64,000 nt of DNA from Macquaria australasica (Eukaryota; Chordata; Actinopteri; Centrarchiformes; Percichthyidae): NCBI GenBank assembly GCA_005408345.1, contig SEMN01000490.1:310001-374000 (forward strand), in the 5' to 3' direction. Under the pieces are notes generated by a model. The model was not told where the DNA came from and ran no database searches. It saw only the letters and a list, made by a program, of their open reading frames with translations. The position numbers were made by a program, and so were the translations under genes. Of the stretch, positions 25,673-35,639 are shown one piece after another. Position 1 is the first letter of the stretch. Each line of letters starts with the position of its first letter.

Positions 25673-26024
25673 GAAAGACAAGCCTACAAACTTCTCTTTT
25701 AAAGACGCTGTAACCTCATGTTTCGTTACTCTGTCTGTAAAGGAAGCAACTGTAGATTGTCAGGAAACAAAACTAATCATCTTACTATAATGACAAAATC
25801 ATCCTTTATGTCAAACTCTGCGCTCTCCCATCAGAGTTACATTTTTATAGGCTATATTATAAGACTATTATTAGATCATTATCACTGATTATGTAAGCAC
25901 ATATAAATGATTTATATATAATCACGCATTTTATAATTCAAAGTCCAGAGACGAGCTGCTCTGTCTCTCAAAGCTCTGTCTCCACTGAAGGAGCAGCAGC
26001 TGTTTCTGAAAGTGAAGTGAAAAA

Positions 26025-26142
26025 GCTTACAGCACCTGGTATTCCCAGGCGGTCTCCCATCCAAGTACTAACCAGGCCCGACCCTGCTTAGCTTCCGAGA
26101 TCGGACGAGATCGGGCGTGTTCAGGGTGGTATGGCCGTAAGC
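26025..26142 (-). rRNA. 5S ribosomal RNA gene, copy 2
   Basis: Identical by eye to copy 1 in its 118 nt, with the T-run stop. The upstream flank is of the TTTAAATA type and is cut off soon after by the junction with the 7.4-kb insert. Confidence 0.95.
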
Positions 26143-26343
26143 GAAAGTTATGTCTACAAACGGCCTATTTAAATGTCAAAGTTTGGACCAACCACAATGT
26201 GCCTATTATTAAGTAGAAAACAATAAAGTGGGCATCTTGCTTAGATTAGTAGTCTTTTTTTTACTCATTCTTTGAAAGTTTTTGATTAAGAGGTGAAAGC
26301 AAAGGGTTATGCCTCCTCTCCCACCCACAGCCTTCGCCCCTCC

Positions 26344-26393
26344 CTACCCCCAGGTGATCTCTTCCTCCTCCTTGCTGCCGCTCTCTTCTGAGT
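26344..26393 (-). other. Candidate terminal exon with acidic open frame (cryptic gene)
   Basis: After a GTGCTGCAG acceptor the - strand reads DSEESGSKEEEEITWG and then TAG, when one base (G) comes from the preceding exon. The exon at 31378-31334 ends with exactly that G, and its own ATG puts this frame in phase (MGDSK to DSEE). The peptide would have only 21 residues. The 4.9-kb intron between them would contain the tRNA-like array. I do not recognise the protein. Confidence 0.3.
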
Positions 26394-26689
26394 CTGCAGC
26401 ACAAAACAACAACAGAACCACAAATTAGTGATTAACGAGTCTTAAACTGCAAAGGTAATGACAGTCTACCAGGAGAAACAGGTTCCCATGTACTTGCATG
26501 GCATTTCTTCGTAAGTAGTGCAGATGTTTAGTTTCTCCTAAACGAGGCAATCAACATGTCTGCGATATTAACAACCCACAATCTAAATTGTTTTCAAATG
26601 TAATGCAGTGGGAAACGTTTTTATTCCACAGGTTGGGATCCGTTCATTCAGTTTGAACAGCGCTCAACCGTCTAAGCTCATAGCTCAGT

Positions 26690-26822
26690 GTGATACAGAA
26701 GTGTTTAGCAGTTGGGAAGCTGTCTGTTTCACCTAATAGCTCAATGTGTAAGAAAACTGGTGTGCACTTTTGACATTGTGGGTTCAATCCATATGAAGAG
26801 TTTTGAAGTCCAACACCCAACA
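26690..26822 (+). repeat. Diverged single tRNA-like monomer
   Basis: AATAGCTCAATGTGTAAG, GTGGGTTCAATCC and GTTTTGAAGTCCAACACCC follow in the same order as in the array at 28430-30845. It is an outlying, more diverged copy of the same unit. Confidence 0.6.
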
Positions 26823-26930
26823 TATACAAATTCATAATCATGAAAGGTTTTGGCCAAATCAGACCCCGACATAGCATTATAAACACATTTTGCGGGTCAG
26901 CGTGTCACTGTAAACAAATTTACACCCTGG
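26823..26930 (-). repeat. Dispersed repeat, copy 2 (inverted relative to 22165)
   Basis: GGCCAAATCAGACCCCGAC, CATTATAAACAC and CACTGTAAACAAATTT are the reverse complement, in reverse order, of the blocks at 22165-22290. Here the stretch equivalent to the long C-run is CCCGC. Confidence 0.6.
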
Positions 26931-26934
26931 GAAC

Positions 26935-27150
26935 ACGGCGCCCTCCCTTACCCCGCCACGTGCAGGGTTGATGCTCCAGGTACCAGCAGTGGGCAGAATG
27001 TGAACCAGACACTGCACCGCTGGCATCAACAAACCCAACCACACCACCAGATCCCCTTCGCATTTGAAGCTTTTCTCTGGGTGCCAGCGGATTGAACCCA
27101 TAACCTCAAAGCTTCTGAGCAGTTCTTCTACTCCTTGAGCTACATCCCAT
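26935..27150 (-). mobile_element. tRNA-derived SINE-like sequence
   Basis: The - strand begins GGGATGTAGCTCAAGGAGTA (box A TAGCTCAAGGAGT) and has GGTTCAATCC (box B) about 45 nt later, the layout of a Pol III tRNA head at 27148-27078. The body runs on to about 26935. No T-rich or A-rich tail was clear, so the far border is approximate. Confidence 0.5.
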
Positions 27151-28213
27151 ACGTCTTTATCTGAGTATCAACACCTCTTGTTCTAATGAACATTACTGCT
27201 TTTGGGGGGGGGGGGGTTATGTAAAATTAAATTCCCACAAATACGACCATTTTTTAACCACACAAACTGCCTCTTGTATTTTTTCCATGACATGATTATT
27301 TCTCCCCTTATTTCCACAAGGCTCCATCATCAGCAAACAATGATCACCCTGAACTTGGGGAAAAAAAACCTTTATCATAATGGAAAAGAGTATTGGGCTA
27401 ATGACCCGAAGAGTACCATTATCTACCATATATCTTCCTGATAAGGCTGTCCCAATACTGACTTAAATAAATCTATTAAATAAAAAGACTTTAATGCAAT
27501 TATGTGGTCTACCTGCTATTCCTATCATATTTAATAATTTGATCATTAATCCCTCCTTCCAAACCCTATCATATGCCTTTTCTGTGTAACTGTGTGTCTT
27601 GTCTGTTAATTACTTGAATAAAGAATGTTTCAAATAATGAGGGACTGACACGAGCCTGGATTACTGTCTTCTTTTTACTACATCTATGCACTCATGTATG
27701 TACTCCTGAATTCTAACTCTTTGTGCAAATGCACACCCTTATCTGCTCCTTGCTGCATCTTTATCTGCTCCTTGCTGCATCCAGACTCATAACTAGAGCT
27801 AAAAAAGCAGATAAAGAATATTTTTTATGATAGTAAAATGATGTATGTTTCTAAATGATCAGCATGTAAAAATATGAGAGTACGTGAGCTCACTGCATCT
27901 TTAAAAGGGTCGTTACGGTAGGCTATTGCACAACACCAAATTGGTTTGGTTTTGGGTGATAAAGCCTGGCTGTTATTTTGGAGCACTGCAGGTGGCCTCT
28001 GTGCTGGGGGTATTGCAGTACTAGCAAGAACGCAATGTCGCAAACTGACAATAGCGTTCTGTGTGCTCGTGACTTTGCAAGTTCATTCTTCCAAGAACGA
28101 CTAGCAAGAACATTCTCTCCAAGAACACAACTGCGTTCTTTGCATTAATTTGAGAAACACCCTTCATTTTTGTACAATGGGAGGAAGTGGTGACGAGTTG
28201 TCCGTCTGTATAG
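27151..28213. other. Non-coding block within the 5S interruption
   Basis: It contains a G-run at 27205-27216, a direct duplication of ATCTGCTCCTTGCTGCAT near 27740-27780, and AAGAACG-type short repeats at 28025-28140. No exon was identified. Confidence 0.4.
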
Positions 28214-28237
28214 GTTCAGAGTGGTATGGCTGTAAGC
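28214..28237 (-). pseudogene. Fragment of the 5' end of a 5S rRNA gene
   Basis: GTTCAGAGTGGTATGGCTGTAAGC matches the first 24 bases of the 5S gene (read on the - strand) at 22 of 24 positions. Nothing else of 5S follows, and no internal promoter remains. Confidence 0.45.
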
Positions 28238-28429
28238 GCCAGCTGCTATCTTGCTCAGCTATTCCTGTTTTTTTTCTTTCTTTTAATTAATTAATCCCTG
28301 TTGAGGTGGAATTGACATGACTGTGGTAGACTTGGTAGAAGCACAAAATGTTGTTACTCCTGCGTGCTTAATTTTATGTTCCTAAATTATCTATAACGTT
28401 GGTAGTTTAATCCCCTACTCTGCCACATA

Positions 28430-30845
28430 ATTCTTTTGATCGGGTTCAACTTTTGAGGTTGAGGGTTTGATGCTTTTGAGGATCGGTGAGTTTTGAGATC
28501 AAATACCTAAAAGAAAGACTCAAAGCCACGAAGAAACAATGTGCAACTGTCTGATCCAATAGCTCAGTGTGATAGAGAACTGATTAGAGATTTTGAGCTT
28601 GTGGGTTTGACCTTTATGAAGATGGGTGAGTTCTGAAGTCCAACACCCAAAAGAAAGAGTCAAAATTACGAAGAAACAAAGCAAACGCCTCAGATCCAAT
28701 AGCTAAATGTGTAAGTGGCGTGCTGGGCAGTTCTGAGAATGGGAGTTCAATCCTTATGACGCTCATTGAGTTTTAAAGGCCAACATCCAAAGTGAAGTCT
28801 CGAAACTACTAAAAAACAGAGCTAACTCATCTGATCAAACAGCTCAATGTGTAAAGAGAGTGTTTTGCAGTTTTAAGATTGTGGGTTCGCTCCTTATGAG
28901 AAAGGAGAAAGAAAGAGTCAGAATTACGAAGAAACAAAGCAAAACCATCTGATCTAATAGCTCAATGAGTAATAAGAGTGCTTGTCTGTTTTGAGGTTGT
29001 AGGTTCAATTCTTATGAGGCTCGTTGGGGTTTGATGTCCAACACCCAAATGAAAGAGTCAGAATTACGAAGAAACAAAACAAAACCATCTGATCTAATAG
29101 CTCAATGAGTAAGAAGAGTGCTTGTCAGTTTTGAGGTTGTAGGTTCAATTCTTATGAGGCTCGTTGGGTTTTGATGTCCAACACCCAAATGAAAGAGTCA
29201 GAATTACGAAGAAACAAAGTAAAACCGTCTGATCTAATAGTTCAATGAGTAAGAACAGTGCTTGTCAGTTCTGAGGTTGTAGGTTCAATCCTTATGAGGA
29301 CTGCTTAGTTTTGAAGTCCAACACCCAAAAGAAAGAGTCAAAATTCCGAAGAAACAACACAAAATCCTCAGATCCAATAGCTAAATGTGTAAGTGGCGTG
29401 CTTGGCAGTTCTGAGGATGGGGGTTCAATCCTTAATATGCTCATTGAGTTTTAAAGGCCAACATCCAAAGTGAAGTCTCGAAACTACTAAAAAACAGAGC
29501 TAGCTCAATGTGTAAAGAGAGTGTTTTGCAGTTTTGAGATTGTGGGTTCGCTCCTTATGAGGATCATTGAGTTTTGAAGTCCAACACCCAAAAGAAAGAG
29601 TCAAAATCACGAAAAAAGAAAGTAAAACCATCTGATCTAATAGCTCAATGAGTAAGAAGAGTGCTTGTCAGTTCCGAGGTTGTAGGTTCGATTCTTATGA
29701 GGCTCGTTGGGTTTTGAAGTCCAACACCCAAAAGAAAGAGTCAGAATCACGAAGAAACAAAGTAAAACCACCTGATCTAATAGCTCAATGAGTAAGAAGA
29801 GTGCTTGTCAGTTCTGAGGTTGTAGGTTCGATTCTTATGAGGCTCGTTGCGTTTTGAAGTCCAACACCCAAAAGAAAGAGTCAGAATCACGAAGAAACAA
29901 AGTAAAACCATCTGATCTAATAGTTCAATGAGTAAGAAGAGTGCTTGTCAGTTCTGAGGTTGTAGGTTCGATTCTTATGAGGCTCGTTGCGTTTTGAAGT
30001 CCAACACCCAAAAGAAAGAGTCAGAATCACGAAGAAACAAAGTAAAACCACCTGATCTAATAGCTCAATGAGTAAGAAGAGTGCTTGTCAGTTCTGAGGT
30101 TGTAGGTTCGATTCTTATGAGGCTCGTTGCGTTTTGAAGGCCAACACCCAAAAGAAAGAGTCAGAATCACGAAGAAACAAAGTAAAACCATCTGATCTAA
30201 TAGTTCAATGAGTAAGAAGAGTGCTTGCAGTTTTGAGATTGTGGGTTCGCTCCTTATGAGGATCATTGAGTTTTGAAGTCCAACACCCAAAAGAAAGAGT
30301 CAAAATCACGAAAAAAGAAAGTAAAACCATCTGATCTAATAGCTCAATGAGTAAGAAGAGTGCTTGTCAGTTCCGAGGTTGTAGGTTCGATTCTTATGAG
30401 GCTCGTTGGGTTTTGAAGTCCAACACCCAAAAGAAAGAGTCAGAATCACGAAGAAACAAAGTAAAACCACCTGATCTAATAGCTCAATGAGTAAGAAGAG
30501 TGCTTGTCAGTTCTGAGGTTGTAGGTTCGATTCTTATGAGGCTCGTTGCGTTTTGAAGTCCAACACCCAAAAGAAAGAGTCAGAATCACGAAGAAACAAA
30601 GTAAAACCATCTGATCTAATAGTTCAATGAGTAAGAAGAGTGCTTGTCAGTTCTGAGGTTGTAGGTTCGATTCTTATGAGGCTCGTTGCGTTTTGAAGTC
30701 CAACACCCAAAAGAAAGAGTCAGAATCACGAAGAAACAAAGTAAAACCACCTGATCTAATAGCTCAATGAGTAAGAAGAGTGCTTGTCAGTTCTGAGGTT
30801 GTAGGTTCGATTCTTATGAGGATCGTTGCGTTTTGAAGTCCAACA
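28430..30845 (+). repeat. Tandem array of about 18 tRNA-like 140-bp monomers
   Basis: The monomer repeats every 140 bp; starts at 29771, 29911, 30051, 30191, 30330, 30470, 30610 and 30750 show the period. Each has a box A-like TAGCTCAATGAGTAAG, a box B-like GGTTCGATTC about 38 nt later, and TTTT about 18 nt after that. The T-arm can pair (GTAGG with CTTAT, allowing G-U), but the anticodon and acceptor stems pair poorly. The left end is more diverged (GGTTTGACC, GGTTCGCTCC, AGTTCAATCC) and the right end most uniform. Two alternating types (CCTGATCTAATAGCTC and TCTGATCTAATAGTTC) make 280-bp dimers. A 699-bp, five-monomer block beginning at 29528 is repeated at 30227. It is best read as a satellite grown from a tRNA or SINE head. 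Whether it is transcribed is unknown. Confidence 0.85.
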
Positions 30846-30893
30846 TGCAAAGTGAAAAGATAAAAGCGCCCGGAGCTCAGGTCCAAGTGGGAA

Positions 30894-30986
30894 GGTGACG
30901 CGGTGGCGTGTTGGGTTAGGATCTGGTCTCGAAGACGCAACGGTGCGTCAGATTGCGAGGCCAGGTTCGAATCCAGCCCGTTGCCA
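30894..30986 (+). other. Type II tRNA-like sequence (Leu/Ser-like), possibly a SINE head
   Basis: GGTGACG (30894-30900) can pair over seven positions with CGTTGCC (30979-30985), using G-U pairs. Box A is TGGCGTGTTGGG and box B is GGTTCGAATCC. A hairpin GACGCA/TGCGTC sits where the long variable arm of a Leu- or Ser-type tRNA would be. One extra base and mispairs in the T-arm, and no clear anticodon stem, argue against a working tRNA. It lies six bases before a long hairpin. Confidence 0.55.
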
Positions 30987-30991
30987 AGTCA

Positions 30992-31147
30992 CTGGAACCT
31001 CGGAAGATGATCCTCCAGGTCTCCTTCCTCCAGGTCCTCCTCCTCCTTGGAGGTGGAGGACGTCTCCCCCGGGGTGGGTGTATGGGAGACCTGGAGGAGG
31101 AGGGCCTGGAGGAAGGAGACCTGGAGGGTCATCCTCCGAGGTTCTGG
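30992..31147. repeat. Long hairpin: 55-bp inverted repeat with 46-bp loop
   Basis: Arms 30992-31046 and 31093-31147 match as reverse complements at 50 of 55 positions. Inside the loop GTCTCCC (31062-31068) and GGGAGAC (31084-31090) add a second stem. The arms are GGAGG/CCTCC-rich and contain CCTCCAGGTCTCCTTCCTCC. They come directly after the tRNA-like sequence, so a Pol III transcript could include the whole foldback. Confidence 0.85.
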
Positions 31148-31333
31148 AGAGGCAGAAGCAGGCGGTTATACAACAGAGCTGCCTTTTGTTAATTTTTGAG
31201 AAGGACAGGCAGTGCTCTAGTTTTGAAGTTTGGTGCAACATAATTTAACGTTAAACCGTGATTTAATGGGGTTTAAAAATGAATCCTTGTTGGTGCAATA
31301 GAGAGCGTTTTATTTTGAAAAGAATAAACTTAC

Positions 31334-31378
31334 CCTTGCTGTCACCCATCGCGTCTGTCTGTCGGTTTGAAGTTTCTC
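31334..31378 (-). other. Candidate internal exon (cryptic gene)
   Basis: TTTTCTCCACAG acceptor, 45 bases, then a GTAAGT donor. It has an ATG at 31349-31347 (MGDSK). Joined from the exon at 32174-32085 the frame meets a TGA inside this segment. Read from its own ATG it joins in frame to 26393-26344. The two readings exclude each other, so real coding status is unclear. Confidence 0.3.
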
Positions 31379-32084
31379 CTGTGGAGAAAATCGGGGGAGA
31401 AAGATCAAAATAAAGCAGCAACATTTCAAACTAAACCAGCAACATGAACACACACACACACACAAATAATCATCCAGCCACCAGGGGGCAGCAGCACACT
31501 GTGTTTCTCAGCTTTACACTAGTGATGTCACCACACAGGACTTGTGGGTATTGAAGTTCAGTGAAACACGTCATTCATCTTTCTACACAAACAGAAGCTG
31601 AAGAGCAGCTGAAAGAGTGTGAAACTGATTTATCTAATGCTGAATATAAAACCTGAGAGCTCAACCTTCAGATAAATGGAGTGCAGGAAAAGTAAAGTTT
31701 GATCTTATATGGTTTATTTCCAATCAATATTCTTCATAATGCTTGTGTGTTTTATATTTAGAGTTAGGTTATAGTAGCAGATAGTCATTTGTTGTGCTGC
31801 AGCAGTAAACTAGAGAATAAGATTAGTTATCTGAATAGTAAAACAACTGTAAATACTATAAATGTAAGACGGTAAATGAACTCAATTAACTTGTTCTTCT
31901 AGATGTAGGCTGGAATCAAAGGAACCTATGAAACTCTGTGGCAACTCTACTTCTCTCTACTCCATAACTTATTTTTCTTAACCAAGGTGCCACTCAATTT
32001 AAAATATTTTGTATGCTTTCAATGTTCAACTCAATTCCTTCCACATTAAACACAGCAGCTGGTAAAACTGAGAAAATATCTTAC

Positions 32085-32174
32085 CTCAGAGCTTCAGCAC
32101 AGAGAAGATGTTCTCTCAGTTGGTCTGCGTAACGTTCCTCTCCTTCCAAGAGGTCGTCCATTGACGTCGAACAT
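32085..32174 (-). other. Candidate coding exon (cryptic gene)
   Basis: Acceptor ATATGTAG, 90 bases, donor GTAAGA. One frame is open and reads MDDLLEGEERYADQLREHLL, then CAEALR, a plausible charged helix. Two other frames contain stops. Phase fits the upstream segment at 32378-32340 (WSGVYQNYGRVFG). I do not recognise the family. Confidence 0.35.
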
Positions 32175-32339
32175 CTACATATAAAAGCACCAGTTAAAGT
32201 AAAAATCATACAACAATGATGAACATCGAAATATTTAAAGTTATATTTATAGTTAGCGTAAACACTGGGAAGTGGAGAATTGCATAATGTTGATGAACAA
32301 AATGATCAAATGATGAAGATACGCAGGATTTGGACTCAC

Positions 32340-32378
32340 CCGAAGACTCTTCCATAGTTCTGGTAAACACCAGACCAC
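32340..32378 (-). other. Candidate coding exon (cryptic gene)
   Basis: Acceptor GATGGCTGCAG, 39 bases, donor GTGAGT. In the frame that continues into 32174-32085 it reads WSGVYQNYGRVFG. No further upstream exon was found before the 5S block begins at about 33590. Confidence 0.3.
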
Positions 32379-33365
32379 CTGCAGCCATCTATCCCATCAA
32401 ACACAAAATAAACAAAGTGATCAGCATTTTTCAGATGAAGCCTCCTGAGTCAAGTTTTTCAACCTGTTTTTCCATCACTGTTAAAGAAAAAAAAGCCTCA
32501 CGTTTCTGTTTGTTTTTTCTCTCTAGAAAAAATATACTTCTTTTTATACATATAATTTCTAGGGAGAAAACAAACACTTTTAGGCTTCAAATTAAAAATT
32601 TTAAATAAAAAAAAAAGAAAAGTAATGTACAAAAGTAAAAATTACAGGAATAGTGACATTTAATATAAAGCTAATGGGGAGACAATAACAATAGTCCATA
32701 ACTGTCTGATTAAATAATAATTAATAGGAAGAATTAATAAAGTAAATAAGATTTAAAGCATTCAGAGAGGGAAATGTTGCTCTGTAAAAATCAAAGAAGG
32801 AAAAGCTGTATCAGACAGACAGATAAAAAACACATTAAACTGTAACTGATGTTGCTGGATAGAAGTAACCATCTTAGATAAAAATACAGCTCCAACTTCA
32901 GTAAGTCTTTATGACAACAGAGAAATCATTTGGACATTAATGGTGCAACTAAACTCGCATGAAAGTGTGTTTTCAGGAAACACTGAATGACCTATTTGGA
33001 TTTCTGGAATCTGCCTACAGTCATTAGGAATAACTGCCAGACTTTATGGCCAATTGCATCACTTTAAAAACAGACAAACTTTTAAAAAGAACAGACATGC
33101 TGACAATAGTAGCCTCAAAAATAAAGACACACACACTTCTTTCCAACTATGTTCCTGCCAGATTCAGCGAATGATTCAATCGATCAGCCATTAATCCATA
33201 AACAGCCAGTGGAGAAGTATGTTGTTCCCCTGGATGAAGATCTTACTGGAGAGGAGTGGATGTGACTTTGTTCTGGTTTGTTTGGTTGTTTCGTTTGTTT
33301 ATTCGTTGTTTAATGTACCAAATGTACATGTTGTATCTGCTGCATCCAGCAGCGAAGGCAGCGAC

Positions 33366-33405
<40 letters not shown>

Positions 33406-33589
33406 CAGCTCTGACTGACCTCATAACTCAGAATAAAGACTTATTTCTGTTGGTTTCCTCCAGTCTTCCTCTTCTTCTTCCTCTTCTTCTTCGAGGTTTC
33501 ACGGCGGTCAGCATCCACGATGTTGCATTGCTGCCACCTTCATGGAGACCCGAGAACAACAACTACGAGCCAAGAAATCAGGTCCAGAG
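32379..33589. other. AT-rich non-coding stretch with a (TG)n microsatellite
   Basis: No exon was recognised. A (TG)n tract lies at 33368-33404, followed by a CTT/CTC-rich stretch at 33462-33494. Its right end joins the 5S unit abruptly near 33590. Confidence 0.5.
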
Positions 33590-33672
33590 ACGAGCGGCTC
33601 TGTTTCTCAAAGCTCTGTCTCCACTGAAGGAGCAGCAGCGCCCTCTGCTGTTTCTGAAAGTGAAGTGAAAAA

Positions 33673-33790
33673 GCTTACAGCACCTGGTATTCCCAGGCGG
33701 TCTCCCATCCAAGTACTAACCAGGCCCGACCCTGCTTAGCTTCCGAGATCGGACGAGATCGGGCGTGTTCAGGGTGGTATGGCCGTAAGC
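33673..33790 (-). rRNA. 5S ribosomal RNA gene, copy 3
   Basis: 118 nt, identical by eye to the other copies, with T-run stop. TTTAAATA lies about 24-31 bases before the start, the position of the upstream TATA-like element of fish 5S genes. Confidence 0.95.
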
Positions 33791-34141
33791 GAAAACTTCA
33801 TCTACAAACGGCCTATTTAAAGATGCTGTAGGTTCAGGTTTTGTTATTCTGCATATAAAGGAAGCAACTGTAGATTGTCAGGAAACAAACCTAATCTTCT
33901 TACCATAATGACAACATCATCCTTTATGTCAAACTCTGCGTCTCCCATCAGAGTTACATTTTTATAGGCTATATTATAAGACTATTATTAGATCATTATC
34001 ACTGATTATGTAAGCACATATAAATGATTTATATATAATCACACATTTTATAATTCAAAGTCCAGAGACGAGCTGCTCTGTTTCTCAAAGCTCTGTCTCC
34101 ACTGAAGGAGCAGCAGCTGTTTCTGAAAGTGAAGTGAAAAA

Positions 34142-34259
34142 GCTTACAGCACCTGGTATTCCCAGGCGGTCTCCCATCCAAGTACTAACCAGGCCCGACC
34201 CTGCTTAGCTTCCGAGATCGGACGAGATCGGGCGTGTTCAGGGTGGTATGGCCGTAAGC
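34142..34259 (-). rRNA. 5S ribosomal RNA gene, copy 4
   Basis: 118 nt, identical by eye to the other copies. It has the short downstream variant and the CTTTTAAAG-type upstream flank seen with copy 1. The Tc1 element lies in the spacer just upstream of it. Confidence 0.95.
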
Positions 34260-34509
34260 GAAAGACAAACCTACAAACTTCTCTTTTAAAGACGCTGTAA
34301 CCTCATGTTTCGTTACTCTGTCTGTAAAGGAAGCAGCTGTAGATTGTCAGGAAACAAAACTAATCATCTTACTATAATGACAACATCATCCTTTATGTCA
34401 AACTGCGCTCCCCTGTCAGTGTTACATATTACTATATTATAATACTATTATTGGATGATTATCACTGATTATGTAAGCACATATGATTTATATATAATCA
34501 CAAATGATA

Positions 34510-35639
34510 CACTGATCAGCCATAACATTATGACCACCTGCCTAATATTGTGTAGGTCCCCCTTTTGCCACCAAAACATCCCTGACCCGTCGAGGCCTGG
34601 ACTCCACTAGACCTCTGAAGGTGTGCTGTGGTATCTGGCACCAAGACGTTAGCAGCAGATCCTATAAGTCCTGTAAGTTGCGAGGTGGGGCCTACATGGA
34701 TCGAACTTGTTTGTCCAGCACGTCCCACAGATGCTCCACTGGATTGAGATCTGGGGAATTTGGAGACCAAGTCGACACCTTGAACTCGCTGTGTTCCTCA
34801 AACCATTCCTGAACCGTTGTTGCAGTGTGGCAGGGAGCATTATCGTGCTGAAAGAGGCCACTGCCATTAGGGAATACCGTTTCCATGAATGGCAGGACCA
34901 AAGGTTTCCCTGCAGAACATTGCCCAAAGCATCACACTGCCTCCGCCGGCTTGCCTTCTTTCCATAGTGCATCCTGGTGCCATGTCTTCCCCAGGTAAGA
35001 GACGCACACGCACCCGGCCATCCACATGATCTAAAAGAAAACGTGATTCATCATACCAGGCCTCCTTCTTCCATTGCTCCGTGGTCCAGTTCTGATGCTC
35101 AGGTGTCCATTGTAGGCGCTTTCGGCGGTGGATAGGGGTCAGCATGGGCACCCTGACCGGTCTGCAGCTACGCAGCCCCATACGCAACAAACTGCGATAC
35201 ACTGTGTGTTCTGACACCTTTCTATCAGAACCAGCATTAACTTTTTCAGCAATTTGAGCTACAGTAGCTCTTCTGTTGGATCGGACCACATGGGCCAGCC
35301 TTCGCTCCCAACGTGCATCAGTGAGCCTTGGCCGCCCATGACCCTGTCGCCGGTTTTCCTTCCTTGGACCACTTTTGGTAGGTACTGACCGCTGCAGACC
35401 GGGAGCACCCCACAAGAGCTGCAGTTTTGGAGATGCTCTGACCCAGTTGTCTAGCCATCACAATTTGGTCCTTGTCAAAGTCGCTCACATCCTTACGTTT
35501 GCCTATTTTTCCTGCTTCCAACACATCAACTTTGAGGACAAAATGTTCACTTGCTGCCACTGACAGGTGCCATTGTAACGAGATAATCAATGTTCTTCAC
35601 TTCACCTGTCAGTGGTCATAATGTTATGCCTGATCGTTG
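34510..35639 (-). mobile_element. Tc1/mariner element with DD35E spacing, inserted in a 5S spacer
   Basis: Termini are CACTGATCAGCCATAACATT (left) and, as reverse complement, CAACGATCAGGCATAACATT (right), both continuing into ATGACCAC. The element of 1130 bp is flanked by duplicated TA (34508-34509 and 35640-35641). Neighbouring 5S units show the empty site. The - strand carries transposase pieces: an HTH region (SISKTAALVGCSRS), a GRPRLTDA block with the second HTH, WYDESRF (first Asp), HDNAPCH (second Asp) and NPVEHLW (Glu). Thirty-five residues lie between the second Asp and the Glu. At least two frame changes break the reading frame, so it is not autonomous. Confidence 0.95.
34692..35590 (-). 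pseudogene. Tc1/mariner transposase, frameshifted
   Basis: Three open pieces in different frames cover the protein: 35590-35318 (N-terminal DNA-binding domain), 35415-34867 (second HTH to the first catalytic Asp) and 34901-34692 (second Asp to Glu). The normal enzyme cuts and pastes the element by binding its terminal repeats. At least two indels between pieces mean no full-length product. Confidence 0.9.

Larger units (their letters stand above)
25480..26180 (-). repeat. 5S rDNA tandem block 1 (two units)
   Basis: Two 5S genes spaced 470 bp apart with matching spacers. The array sequence ends near 26180, inside the upstream flank of the second gene, where unrelated DNA begins. The first gene has the long downstream variant (with CGCCCTCTGCTG) and the second has the short one that lacks it. 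Confidence 0.85.

Noticed and set aside
28430..30845. CRISPR-like array (regular repeats)
   Set aside because: Units are directly adjacent with no unique spacers, and the genome is a vertebrate. It is a satellite.
30894..30986. Functional tRNA-Leu or tRNA-Ser gene
   Set aside because: The acceptor stem and both boxes are present, but the T-arm is mispaired with an extra base and no proper anticodon stem is visible.
30895..31248. Open frames of 97-117 codons on both strands rich in Pro-Gly (PPGLLPPGPPPP)
   Set aside because: They are produced by the GGAGG/CCTCC inverted repeat, which reads alike on both strands. There is no start context or homology to suggest a protein.
33219..33739. Open frame with METREQQLRAKKSG in a good start context
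   Set aside because: It runs straight into the 5S spacer and 5S gene on the opposite strand, and includes a microsatellite. No splice evidence for a real gene.
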